64,000 nt of DNA. It comes from Diabrotica undecimpunctata (taxonomy: Eukaryota; Arthropoda; Insecta; Coleoptera; Chrysomelidae). Below, piece by piece: positions 46,736-58,139 of this stretch. Each line of letters begins with the position of its first letter. Positions within the stretch are counted from its first letter, which is position 1. Position numbers and translations under genes: made by a program. Under the pieces are notes generated by a model that worked only from the letters and a program-made list of their open reading frames with translations, ran no database searches and was not told the DNA's origin. The stretch is from positions 80,308,889-80,372,888 of the forward strand of contig NC_092808.1 in NCBI RefSeq assembly GCF_040954645.1, in the 5' to 3' direction.

Positions 46736-47640
46736 TTTTTTTCCTTAGCGAAATAATTATGTTATTAAATATTCTGTGAGCATGTGTTCTTGCAATTGAT
46801 CTTTGCACTTCATGATATCGCATGATAATTTTAAATAATTCTAGTTGGACGAGCATTGGATGAGAAGGATAACTTCGCTTTAAAGCAAGCGGTTGCCACA
46901 TCACTTCACTACCACAAATATTGCTAACCATTGCACTACTGCCATTATTACACAGCAGTACTACTTTTATGCTGACGATGATGACTTCTGCTTGGGAAGG
47001 AGTCTCCATGTTAAAGGTAGCCTGGCAGCCTGATATAAGCCATTTATTTAATTGTCAGTACGGTTTTAGATTTTAATGGTACCTTGAAGAAAACCTTTGG
47101 TACTTTTGGTGTCTGATTCTGTAGATGGTGAATAAAAAAAAGACAATGGAGAGAAGAACTGTTTGTCCCAACTTGGTCATTCAGAATGTTTATTATTTAG
47201 ATGTAATAATGAATGGATTGTAAATATACTGTTATAAAGAAAGTGCTGTAAAAAAATTAGTGATGAGAGTGAGGAGCCCATTGAGATACCACCGACATAG
47301 TTGAAGAACTGTGCTGTAAAAAAATTAGTGACGAGAGTGTGGAGCCCATTGAGATACTACTGATTTAGTTGAAGAACTACACAGGAGGGATGAAATAAGT
47401 GTTAAAATTCAGTGTCTAATAAGATATAATTGATATTGGTGAATATAATGTTTGGTTTTAAAAAAATGAAAGTACGTTCCTTTTAAATATTAAAAAATGG
47501 AGGAGCAGGAAAACTATCGAAAAATAGTATAAAAAAATAGATTTAAATTGCGAGAAAAATAAATTAAGTACTAATTTATTATTTTTTGATATCAGAATAT
47601 ACCATTATAAACCAAAAGTTTTTACTTCTTTTTAAGATAT
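46731..47640. other. Unassigned, with a 68-bp tandem duplication
   Basis: The minus-strand frame 47009-46740 (METPSQAEVIIVSIKVV start) runs into the TA repeat and matches nothing I know. The duplication at 47243-47378 is listed separately. Confidence 0.35.
47243..47378. repeat. Two tandem copies of a 68-bp unit
   Basis: The unit starts gtgctgtaaaaaaattagtg (47243 and 47311) and ends gttgaagaact in both. The copies differ at about seven positions, so the duplication is not recent. Confidence 0.92.
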
Positions 47641-47699
47641 TTTTGTTACATTCAATCCATTTGGATGACAAAACCACAAGACATAAAAAAAAATATGAC

Positions 47700-48426
47700 A
47701 AACTTGCACCAACTAGAATAATGTTTGGAGCATAAAAATTTCTATAATCTTAATTAAGTGACAATAGACGACAAACTAGAGAGATTCAGAAGAGGTAGTA
47801 GTTTTATCCAGTATTTACCAAATAAAGCAGCAAAATAAGCTGTTAAACCAGTGCACAAGCTTTTTGTTGGAAATTTAGAGGTTTTCTGTAAACGGTAAGC
47901 TGAACGGCCTTATGCTGTATCAAACTCCCCCAGTGATATTGTAGATAGACTTATTGATTATATAAAATATTCAAATCGCAATTTGACAACTGGAATACAA
48001 TTGGTGTACCAGTTATCATTTAGCTATTTTCCTTTTTGAAAATAGAATAACTCGAATTGACAACAAAAATTTTTATTTTTTCTCTAATAATAATGGCAAG
48101 TATTAACCGCAAGTGTTGTTTTGTGCCAATAAATTAAATCCCAAGTTATATCGCTGAATTTTTCTAAAGAATTTAAGCTTGAGTTTAATGAATGTACATC
48201 TTTCAAAATGAGCGACAATGCGACATCTTCCTCAGGTTATATTCAAGATTTTCTAATGATTTAAATTATGTAAAGAACCTACTAGAACACAACTGCAGCT
48301 CAAGAAAACGCGTACGTTAGATGTGAGCTATGTAGAATATTTGTGTGTAAAACGCGTTCTGAAACCATAATTACCTGCGTAAAATGTCAGAACAATGATC
48401 GGCAGCAATCAGAAGAAATCGAGTGA
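47700..48426 (+). pseudogene. Second piggyBac-type transposase remnant
   Basis: Conserved blocks read through stops: VTIDDKLERFRRGSSFIQYL then PNKAAK (the 'DE.L..FRGRC.F..Y.P.KPAKYG' block, including the first catalytic aspartate region), then GNLEVF, RPYAVSNSPSDIVDRLIDYI and NRNLTTG. The end has RCELCRIFVC and TCVKCQNN, the cysteine-rich tail. It covers a part of the protein different from the remnant at 2434-3465 and is a different family by sequence. No terminal repeats were recognised. Confidence 0.78.
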
Positions 48427-49789
48427 ATATGGTTCATCCTAAAATAGATACATGGTTATATTAGCAAGGCTTATACATTTTTATATGTATTATTTTATGT
48501 AACAATAAACTAGTTGTGTAAATTGTGGGTATCATTTTGTTAAAACGCACTAAATCTGGTAAGTGGAGCAGATTTCTTTATCAGCAAAAATAAATAAAAA
48601 ATACATAATGGAAAAAGACAAAATCTAAAGACGTGAACCATGTAGCGTTGAATACCACTTTTTTCGTCAGTATTTGCGGTGTACAATCCCTATCATAGGT
48701 CAAAACTATCTATTTAAGGTGGTCACCTGTTGTCCCGTTATTTGTCGGTAAATCAACACAGTTCAAAGGAAGATTGGAAGCTGATCCATAGCACATATTT
48801 ATCCCTCCTACCGTTGACGTGGTTTGAGTCTGGTACGGTCAATATAGTGATAATTTTACTATGGAGTGATAAGACGAAGTTGTGATGGAATTTTTATCAT
48901 TGTATGAATAATTTAAGGTATTAAAATTTTTACCGCCAATACTGGTGGCGCACAGCAGACTAAACTAAACCTAACTCTCGATATGCAAAGGGACACGCAC
49001 TTTTGGAATTTCTAGTGAATTTATCAAAAAGTCAATATTTATGAATTCCACATTAACGCGGGGTGCCAACCGTGTTCTCTTTTCATTATTATCTATATTG
49101 TTATGATAAATATTATGACGCATAAAACTGTAAATATATTATCTCTAATTCTATTCTATTCTAGTAATTTCGCCCCTCAGTTGAAAGACCTGTTTGCCAA
49201 CCTGAATTCTGATGGGTCACCCACGATTCGAAATTTCCAGAAGCAGGCCGAACAAAACCAGTCCGAGCGACCTTCTCTATCTGCTTCGAGGGAATTCCAA
49301 AACTAACGGTTGTTTGGTATAAATACAGGAATTTTTATTGTGTGAGTCAGTCGAAAATAAATTGGTGTATCGAATAAATTGTATAATAAAGTAATATAAA
49401 TTATTGTGTTTTTAGGGAATTAGAATAATTGTAGAAGACTGTAATAAATTAGAATAAGTGGAAATAAAGATTAAATAAACTAATTGCTAGAGTCCAACCC
49501 TGCGTTTAGTTGATAAAGTGCCGATTAAAATCTGCTCTTACTAAAACTAACTTTTCAGCGGTTTATAATCAAGAAACGTAAAAAATTGTTAGCTAAATAG
49601 AGTATTTAAACAACAAAGTTTCTTCGTACAAAAAATAAACTGTTAGTACATTACCAATTTCATACAAATTCAATATTATTAAATATTATACATAACCCAT
49701 AATTCAATACAACACATCAATTAATCCAGTTTTTGGTTTTTTGGCAACTTCCACAAGTCGAACTAATTAGCCGATACAGGACCGGCTCT
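48427..49789. other. Mostly unassigned; possible solo LTR within 49170-49490
   Basis: Around 49315 there is a TATA-like ggtataaatacagg, followed by repeated 'aataaatt' A-rich sequence and a short A/G-rich end near 49490. The architecture resembles the 3' LTR of the Gypsy element at 63493-63858. The plus-strand frame 49103-49306 lies inside it. Ends and TSD were not found. Confidence 0.3.
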
Positions 49790-49827
49790 AGAAAAATTTC
49801 ATCAAATGAAGAAAACAAAAATTAAAA

Positions 49828-51075
49828 ATGGATGATTCTGAAAATATTAGCATACCTACTACATCATCAACATCAACATATTCCAATGCAGTAAGCAACT
49901 TCAATTTTCCTTCAAAAGAACAAGCCATTATTCTGTCAGCTATCCAAGGTATTAAAATACATGAATACATAGTAGCCATAGGGTCTCTACTCACACCAAA
50001 AAATGTTATCTTTGCATTACGAATAGCTAACAACAGAGTTTGTATTTACTTGAACAATACTAGCATAGTAGATACCTTACTAAACAACCATAAAACAGTA
50101 GTCATCCAAGGCAATGAGATAGAAATTCGAAGACTTATTACGCCAGCAAGGAGACTAGTAATATCAAACATCTGCCCCAGCATCCCGAACAGTATTCTAG
50201 AAGACAAACTGAAACAACTAGAAATAACTGCAGTATCCAAATTAACGTTTTTAAAAGTTGTCATGCCCGAGTCTGAGTATAGTCATGTCTTACGCTTTAG
50301 GCGGCAAATATTTGTCTCTCCGATAATCACCAAACCAATTCCAAATACAATCTTAATAACCTATGACAACACTCCTTACAGAATCTTCCTATCCCTAGAT
50401 GGTTTAAATTGCTCTAGATGTAATACTACTGGCCACAAAGACGAAAACTGCACATCAACATCAACTGGTACAGAAACACTTAAAGATCAATATACCTCAG
50501 AACTCGAACCCATGGAAGTAAATCAGAATAATTCAGCAACAAATATTTCAGATGATACAACCAACTGTTCCAACCCTATTTCTGCAGATATCCCAACGAC
50601 AAATGATCTTATAGTACACAGTATACCTTCAACTACAGCTAACAGCAATAATACTAAAACAACCAATCAAGCAAAAAGGCAAATTTCAACCTCTCCTGAA
50701 ATCTCAGAAACTAAAAACCTACACGAAACTTTCATAACTCCAAAAAAATCCGCACCCAAAAAAAAGAAAAAGGCTTTAGATGTCGAAGCCACATTAAAAC
50801 CAATTGAAAACATCTTAATGACAGCATCTCCTTCATATACGCTAAATTTCTCTGAATTATGCGACTTCGTTATAAACGCAATAGGATCAAAATTTCCTGA
50901 AGTCACAGCTAAAAACTATACAGAAGATTTTGACGGCTTATACACCTTATTAAAAATGGTTCACTCAAAATTAAATGATAGACGCATGAAAAATAATATC
51001 ACAAGAATTATAAAGAAAATAAATCCAACAAATGAATCTTCCCTCACTGAAGAAAGCGACTACGATTTATCTTAA
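49828..51075 (+). CDS. I-clade ORF1, nucleic-acid-binding protein (intact)
   Basis: 415 residues starting MDDSENISIPTTSS. It has the same order as the ORF1 at 29235-27991: EQAIILSAI, LTPKNVIFALRIANNRVCIY, EIRRLITPARRLVISNICPS, EYSHVLRFRRQIFV. A single CCHC knuckle lies at C195-x2-C198-x4-H203-x4-C208, then an S/T/N-rich linker and KKSAPKKKKKALD. The two proteins are clearly related but far from identical, so they represent distinct families. The last 44 bp overlap the ORF2 start at 51032. Confidence 0.9.
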   Translation: MDDSENISIPTTSSTSTYSNAVSNFNFPSKEQAIILSAIQGIKIHEYIVAIGSLLTPKNVIFALRIANNRVCIYLNNTSIVDTLLNNHKTVVIQGNEIEIRRLITPARRLVISNICPSIPNSILEDKLKQLEITAVSKLTFLKVVMPESEYSHVLRFRRQIFVSPIITKPIPNTILITYDNTPYRIFLSLDGLNCSRCNTTGHKDENCTSTSTGTETLKDQYTSELEPMEVNQNNSATNISDDTTNCSNPISADIPTTNDLIVHSIPSTTANSNNTKTTNQAKRQISTSPEISETKNLHETFITPKKSAPKKKKKALDVEATLKPIENILMTASPSYTLNFSELCDFVINAIGSKFPEVTAKNYTEDFDGLYTLLKMVHSKLNDRRMKNNITRIIKKINPTNESSLTEESDYDLS

Positions 51076-52671
51076 TAGTCCAATTATATTCATTCTTCAA
51101 TGGAACTTGAATGGCTATTATAGCCACATTGAAAACATTAAAATGCTAATCAATGAACTGTCACCACTAATAATATGTCTTCAAGAAACTCGTCTTTCCA
51201 ACAATCAAGCAAAACTAAAAAATTATATGCCCTATACAAAAAATCGAGCAGTACAGCAAATATCCAGTGGTGGAGTCGGAATTTTTGTACATTCAACCGT
51301 CCAATCCAAAGAAATTCCGTTAAATACAAATCTGGAAGCAGTAGCAGTTTCGGTAATACATCATTTTAAAATCAACATATGTAACGTATATTTACCACAT
51401 CCTGACGAAACTACTCTATTAGAACTTCAAAATGTAATTAAATTCCATCTCCAAAATTAATTTTGGGTGACACAAACTGTCACAACATCGCATGGGGATC
51501 ACAAAGAACAGATAAAAATGAACGAATATTATTAGAAGCAATTAATAACATAAAACTAGTTTTGTTAAACACAGGAACACCGACTAGATTCAATGCACAT
51601 AATGACACTTTTTCCTCCATAGACTTATCTATCAGTGATTCAACTTTAGCTCCGTTTTTACAGTGGAATACATTGGACCACCTATACGACAGTGATCATT
51701 TTCCAATAATAATTACTCATGACAAAGATGAAAAAACCTGTACAACACCATATGAAACCTGGAAATTAAAGTCAGCTGATTGGGAAAAATACTCGAACTT
51801 AGTAAGAATACGTATACCAAATCTCGTTATATCAGATAATATAGACACTACTCTATCATCTTTCAATGGTATAATTTTAGACGCAGCCAGAGATTCTATA
51901 GGAAAAACCAAAAATATCACAAAAGCTCCTCTTCCTTGGTGGAACACTGAAATCGCATCCGCTTTAAAGCAAACAAAACATGCTTTTAATATATACAAGA
52001 AGTTTAACACACCTAATAAGTTAAACAATTTTAGATCTGTAAGGGCCAGATCTAGATTTTTAATAAAGCAAGCAAAAAAAGAGAGCTGGACCAATTACGT
52101 GTCGTCAATTGACTCGTCTACGCCCATAAGGGATATATGGCAAAAAATAAGGAAAATAAAAGGTACAAAAATATTTAACCATATTGACACAATCACTACA
52201 AATGATTTAACAACTTCAGACAAACACGAAATCTCAGAAATTTTAGTAGAACACTATCAGTTGTATTCAAGCAATCAGCAGTACCACCCAAATTTCTTAG
52301 AACACAAAGAAAGAACAGAAGCATCAAAAATTAATATATAAGATATTGCTGATCCACTAAACACTTCCATAACACTTGATGAATTAAATGAAAGTCTAAA
52401 TAACCTCAAAAATACCTCACCTGGACCTGATGACATACCACCAATTTTCATAGAAAAACTACCTATAAGCGCGAAGGTTACTTTCGTAGAGATCTTCAAC
52501 AAAATTTATTCGACCCATAAATTTCCATCTCTCTGGCGCGAAGCAATTATAATACCATTTTTAAAAGACAATAAACCAAAAAACTTATCTTCTTCGTATC
52601 GACCAATATCTCTTACCCGTAGCATCTGCAAAATAATGGAAAGGATTCTAAGCAAAAGATTAAAATTTTAG
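51032..52671 (+). pseudogene. I-clade ORF2, endonuclease and start of RT, broken and truncated
   Basis: The ATG at 51032 overlaps the ORF1 end, as in translational coupling. The endonuclease reads IFILQWNLNGYYSHIENIKM and IICLQETRLSN. After a one-base frameshift near 51440 it continues LILGDTNCHNIAWGS (where the family usually has GDFN), SSIDLSISD and DSDHFPIIIT. An in-frame TAA at 52339-52341 interrupts; the frame continues LNNLKNTSPGPDDIPPIFIE and SSYRPISLTRSICKIMERIL, then ends. No catalytic YADD and no RNase H are present. Confidence 0.9.
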
Positions 52672-54861
52672 TATTTAAATTTAAATTAAAATAGATTTAA
52701 TAAAAATACTACAATATTATATTTCTCTTCACCGACATGAACTGTCGAAAAGTGCCTCTACATGTTATGTGAGATCCTAGATTGCTGCTGCTGCTGCTTA
52801 TATTTCCTTTGTCCATAAGCTAGAGTCTAAAAATAATTTTTTAGGTATAAATGGCCAATCAGCAGAATGATTAACTTTGTAGCTTCATAGAGAATAAAAT
52901 TTACGGGAACAAAATAAAAACGTAAATTATTAAATGAAAAAGTTGGTCTTGTAAATTTTTCACACTACAGCTATATCTTGTCTAAAATATTTAGGCTTTT
53001 ACAACACACCTAATATATGCTTTAGATATACAAATATACAGCAGTTACAGTTTACCTATTTTACTGAATTTTCTTTTCTGATATTCTTAAATTATTTCTA
53101 CGATTTAATCGATTGGGGATGTAAAAACATGTTAACTTATCTTTGTTGTTGAATATAAAACCTATTTCTACTTATGTTGGTGTTTTTGTTCCAGTGTAAG
53201 TTGTAAAGGCACCTATTTTAATTTGGGTCATTTCGTTTTTTCTTAACTGACTCGTTTATGATAAGAGTTGGTGTGATTTAGAAATTTTGTTTGGTAGACA
53301 TAATGTCTCTGGGCATTTGCATGTATGGTGTTCCATAACTCTTGTAATTTTTAAACGTCTAGTCACATAGCTGCATTTAACATAATAAACCCCTGTAGAG
53401 CTAAAGCAACTTTCAAGAGTGACTATACTTACAAGCAGATGCAAAGTGAAAGGTCAAGCACCATTAAGGCTACACTAGGGCACTAGGGGATTTTTATATA
53501 AGCGAATCTTTGCAGTTTTTGGAACTAGGGTAGCGTAAAAAATTATGTCTATAGACATTGTCATATATAACCTATAGATTATTTTAAGTTGCGTACCCAC
53601 AGTTTTCCACAAGACCGATGACACTTTTATAAACTTCTTTTTACTTTGGTAGTAGCGAGTTAAGCATTCTCCGTATATGTCCTATTAAGGATAACTCAAT
53701 GAAAAATTTAATATCTTAATTAATTATAGTGCAGAATTATATAGGGCGAATTATATTGTTGTTCCATTTAGGATAGAGTGTTGAATTGATTATTTCATTC
53801 TATTGTGCCTGTTGCTATTCGTAGAGTGGTCCAGTGATCTTTGAGGTATATAATTATATTCCTAGTATAAACAGACTGATAGTGAAATATAATAACAGAT
53901 ACAAAAATGGTTAAAACTAGGAGTGGTTTTCAAAAGATTAATTTCTTGACAATATCCTTTCCGTTTTTTTTTATTTTCTAAAAATAAAAGAAATATATAT
54001 TTTTACATAAGCTAATTTTATTTTAATTGAATAATTCTTAATTAGGTATCCTAAAATTTTATGTTAAATTCAAAATTATTATTTGACGTGTTTAACGAAC
54101 TGATCACCTGTGTTTTAATATAACTAATGGATAAATAAATGCACAGAACATTCCCATTTTGTGATAATGCAACTAAAGCGCTTAAATTAATGAAACAAAA
54201 TGATTTTAATTTACGTCAGAGAGGCACAGAGAGGCAGCGGCTTACACTTTTTGTTTCTTTTTTGAGATTTAATTAAGTTTAATTAAAGGTAGATGGAAGT
54301 TGTTGCTGATTTATGATAAGCCGTTTCCTTGGTACATTTGAACGTGGTTTTGTTTTATATTTTTTTAACTGCACATATACACACTGCATACATTTCGAAA
54401 CAATTGTATTTTAGGTCACGAAAACATATATCGTAGTTGGGAAAAATCGAAAAATATGAAAATATAGTTAATTTAATTAAAAATAAAATAGAGTAAGTAT
54501 TTTATACAGGAAAACTAAAATCTCGGTCTGTTAGTCTGTTGTACTATATTTTTTGTGATTCATTCATTTTATTTATAAGAAAAAGGAAATGAAAAGATTT
54601 CAGATTATATATTTTTGATACTGGTGGATTGTCTGGTATTTATTTATTATATTTAATATATTTGCATCCTAATTTTTTACGATCTCGTTAATTTCTCTCT
54701 TTACGATCTCCCTTTTTTAATATGATAATCTTAGAATATACCCTTTTTACTAACTACATATTAATTGGAACTATATAATATACCAATATATATTATATTT
54801 ATATTGATTTACATTTAACTCCTAAAGGGAATATTCCCAGTGGTTGGCTGTATATCATAGT
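52672..54861. other. Gene-free AT-rich stretch
   Basis: No recognisable ORF. A short CTG run lies at about 52784-52797, and the frame at 53256-53444 has no known motif. Confidence 0.5.
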
Positions 54862-55424
54862 TAGACTTCGGCAAATATGCATATTGCATATTTTGCATAT
54901 TGTGCATATTTTATGCAAATATTTCATATTTTGGCATATTTGTATAAAAGTTTGCATAAAGTGCATAAAAGTTCAGATTTTTATACTGTATTTGAAAATT
55001 TTTAAACATACCAATTGATTTCAATTCTTGTATAAAATTTTGTAGTCATTTTAACTAAGAAATGATCTAAGTACGTAATCTCTACAGGTACAAAACATTT
55101 ACAATTTCAAAGAAGATCAATTTAAGTAGCCCTCAACATTCTTAGAAAGTCTCGGTCACAGTTATTGGATAATCGCTAAGGGTTCGCTCATTTGCATTTT
55201 ATGATCTAATCCCCAAATCTATCTACAATTTATTGTATCTTAACAGCAGGTAAACGGCTAATAGTTTTGTTCCTAATTTAGGGATTTTCCAAAATCTCCC
55301 AGTTTATTGAATTAGGTACCTAAACATTTCTAATTTGATGCTCAGATTTGTAAATCATTTTGTTTTGATATTCAAAGCGTAAACACTCGTTGTGCGTAAC
55401 AAAAAGGAAGATTGTGATTTTATA

Positions 55425-57497
55425 ATGCCAAAAACAACCAGTGCTTCAACTTGGATTAAACCTTATAAAGAGCTGTCTATGGATATGGGAAAAATCTACT
55501 GTTCAGTCTGTGGCAAAATTGTAAGTATCTAATATTTTCTATTAAATATCTAATATTTCATACATACAGGGTGTTTCCAAATGACACTTACAACGTTTGA
55601 CTGTAGATACTTCTCGAAAAATTGAACAAAACGATATAGTTAATGAGGGGTCAAACTTATTTACTTGTCGAGATACAGGGTGTTAAAATTAAAAAAAATT
55701 AAATTCTTTTAGTTAATAACAACAATAATTTTAAAACCAATAAACGTATTTACTTGAAATTTAGTACTCGTAGGTTGTTTTTAAATGAAAAATAGCTTCC
55801 TTTAGTGAGAAAAATTTGTCCATGGTACAATACAATGGTGTGTATTTAGAAAAATTTTTCACCTTTACTTTTTTTTATGAAGTCAGCTATTCTAAAACAC
55901 AATTATTTTTATTGTAATTGAATTAACAAAAAAAAAACTTTTGTTGAATTTTAAAATAAGTTATATGATGTACTAATGGTTAGTAACAAAAACTAATTTG
56001 TGAATTAATACTGCATTTAAAACACTTAGCGAGTGTTTTTTTTCCAAACCAGTTATTTGATTAACCAAAAACACCTTGTATATTTTTATATTTTAAAGGT
56101 TGGGTTAAAATAAAGGTTTTTATTTTTATTTATAGATAGCATGTGAGAAGAAATTTCAGATAGACCAACATGTGAGAACTGCTTCACACATTGCAAAAAA
56201 AGGAAAAATAGGAGGAAAACATCAAACTTCAATGGCTAAATGTTTCCAATCTACTTCAAAAAAATTAAAAGAGCAAGAAACTTTTAATGAAGACTTGTGT
56301 CGCGCATTAGTGTCTGCAAACATACCGCTTTCAAAATTAGCAAATGTAAATTTTAGTTCGTTTCTAAAAAAATATTGCAAACTTAATGTTCCAAGTGATC
56401 GGTCTCTAGAAGAAATAATGTGAACGGGCTATACTCGTCGGTGTTAATTAATATTAAGGAAGAAATTGCAGATAATTATTTTTACATATCTGTAGACGAA
56501 ACCACTGATTCCTCAGGAAAGTATATTGCTCATTTATTGATTGGTGTTCTTAAAAAAGATACCTTACCAAAATCTCATCTTATTTCATGCCAGCAACTTG
56601 AGAAAACCAATGCTTTAACAATTTCGCGTTTTATACAAGAAACATTAGCAACTTTTTTTCTTCCGACAACTATTCCTTCTAATAAATTACTGCTTATTTT
56701 ATCGGATGGTGAAAGCAGGACAAAATTTAAAAATATTTTTCCCAGATTTAATACATGTTACTTGTGTAGCGCATGGATTAAACAGAGTTGCAGAGGAAAT
56801 ACGAAAAAAGTTTCCTCTTGTAAATACCATGATATCCAGTGTCAAAAAAGTATTTCTTAAATCTCCTATAAGAATTCAACTTTATAAAGAAATGCTACCT
56901 AACATTCCTCTTCCACCACAACCTTTTTTAACGCGATGGGGAACATGGTTAGAAGCAGCTAATTTTTATGCAGATCATTTTGTTAAAATAAAGAACATAA
57001 TTGATACGTTAACAGATGAAAGTTCCCAATCTCTTTTGGATTCTAAACAAACTTTTCAGAGTAACTTGCTTCAACAAGAACTTTCATTTATAAAATCAAA
57101 TTTTAGTTTTGTTCAAAAAACAATTACTCAGTTAGAATCACCAAAACTGTCATTGTTCGAAAGTACAGCATTAATAAAAGAATTTGCGTCATGTTGTCGG
57201 AACGTTAGAGGTAATATTGGAAAAGATATTTTAAAAAAATTTGAAGCTACTATGGAAAAAAATAAAGGTTACCATATTCTTTCTGAAGTAGTCAGTGTTC
57301 TAGCTGGAAATATTTCGGAAACAATTAATTTAGAACCAAATGTTTTGGTTAGTTTGAAAAATGCTTCCGTTACATCAGTTGATGTTGAACGAAGTTTTTC
57401 CATATATAAATATATGTACTCAGACAAAAGCCACAAGTTTTTGTTAGAAAATTTTGAACACCACTTGGTCATTTATTGTTACCATAATTCTAAATAA
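55425..57497 (+). pseudogene. hAT transposase, copy 2 (two exons, two deletions)
   Basis: Exon 1 (55425-55520, 32 codons, phase 0) ends at a gtaagt donor. Exon 2 starts after the acceptor at 56135 and runs to the TAA at 57495-57497. Zinc-finger halves YCSVCGK and HVRTASH flank the intron. Relative to copy 1, one base is missing near 56408 (frameshift), and 14 bases are missing at about 56706 inside the 'LSDAANYM' motif. The two together total 15 bases, so the frame returns, but roughly 100 codons between them read out of frame and the motif is lost. The C-terminal [20 protein letters not shown] ends four residues later than in copy 1 (YHNSK). Copy 1 and copy 2 are broken at different places. 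Confidence 0.92.
55565..56080. mobile_element. MITE-like insert in the hAT intron, copy 2
   Basis: tacagggtgttt (55565) and aaacaccttgta (ending 56080) form the ends, with an internal gatacagggtgtt near 55673. Same place and content as the insert in copy 1 (17940-18446). Confidence 0.55.
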
Positions 57498-57835
57498 GTT
57501 TATTCATACTTAAAAATGATGTAGTTACTTAAAATAAATGTAAATCTTAATGAATAGTAGGAAATATTTAGTTATGTACACTTTTTTTTTTAAATAAAAT
57601 TGTTACTATTTTACGATTTTTTTATTTATTTGTATGCATATTTTGTAAAATATTTGCATATTTTCGGGTAAACACGTGCATATTTACTACATTTTTATTT
57701 GCATATTTGCCGAAGTCTAATCATAGTTAAATAAAAACGTACAATGAAGTATAAAACGTTGAATGGAATCGGTAGCTTTTTGCAATAAACGGGTTCTATT
57801 ATATGTTGCATGCATTTCCATTTACTTTTGGATAC

Positions 57836-57937
57836 TGTTACGCTAAATATGACTCATATTTAACCTGTAAATATTTTATTATTCAAGTATTTGCTCGTAG
57901 GTTCTCCGACGCGCTAAAAAACCGGGAATAACGGCTG

Positions 57938-58015
<78 letters not shown>

Positions 58016-58100
58016 AATTTAATAGAGACTTTAATAAACTAAGTGTTAGAACATTTAATAATAGATAAAGATATTAAATTAGACTTATAAAAATAGTTCA
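57836..58100 (+). repeat. 5' LTR of a Ty3/Gypsy element, internally deleted
   Basis: It begins tgttacgctaaatatgactc and ends aaaaatagttca. Preceded by atac (57832-57835), matching atac after the 3' LTR (63859-63862), a 4-bp TSD. It is about 100 bp shorter than the 3' LTR because the TATA-containing part is replaced by a (TA)n tract at 57939-58011. Confidence 0.95.
57939..58011. repeat. (TA)n microsatellite inside the 5' LTR
   Basis: About 73 bp of TA, at the position where the 3' LTR has promoter sequence. Confidence 0.97.
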
Positions 58101-58117
58101 TTGGTGTCAGAAGGGTG
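58101..58117 (+). promoter_or_regulatory. Putative primer-binding site
   Basis: ttggtgtcagaagggtg directly follows the LTR end. A tggtgtcagaag-like site is common at this place in insect Gypsy elements. The priming tRNA was not determined. Confidence 0.6.
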
Positions 58118-58139
58118 AAATTTTAAATAAATAGTGAAA

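Larger units (their letters stand above)
49790..52671 (+). mobile_element. Second I-clade LINE, 3'-truncated
   Basis: It has a 5' leader, an intact ORF1 (49828-51075) and the first part of ORF2, but sequence similarity stops within the RT at about 52671. The RT palm, RNase H and 3' end are missing. The 5' boundary is approximate. Confidence 0.85.
54862..57719 (+). mobile_element. hAT-type DNA transposon, copy 2
   Basis: A 2,858-bp element with the same terminal inverted repeats as copy 1 (tagacttcggcaaatatgca at 54862; gcatatttgccgaagtcta ending 57719). It is flanked by a perfect 8-bp TSD atcatagt (54854-54861 and 57720-57727). It is in the opposite orientation to copy 1 and near-identical along its length. 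Confidence 0.97.

Noticed and set aside
46740..47009. A small minus-strand gene beginning METPSQAEV
   Set aside because: It runs into (TA)n, has no recognisable motif and no splice evidence.
47243..47378. A transposon terminal repeat pair
   Set aside because: The two copies are directly adjacent with no intervening sequence, so it is a simple tandem duplication.
49103..49306. A host exon with an acceptor-like tctattctag
   Set aside because: No splice donor or homology, and the following sequence looks like an LTR or retroelement end. No support for a real exon.
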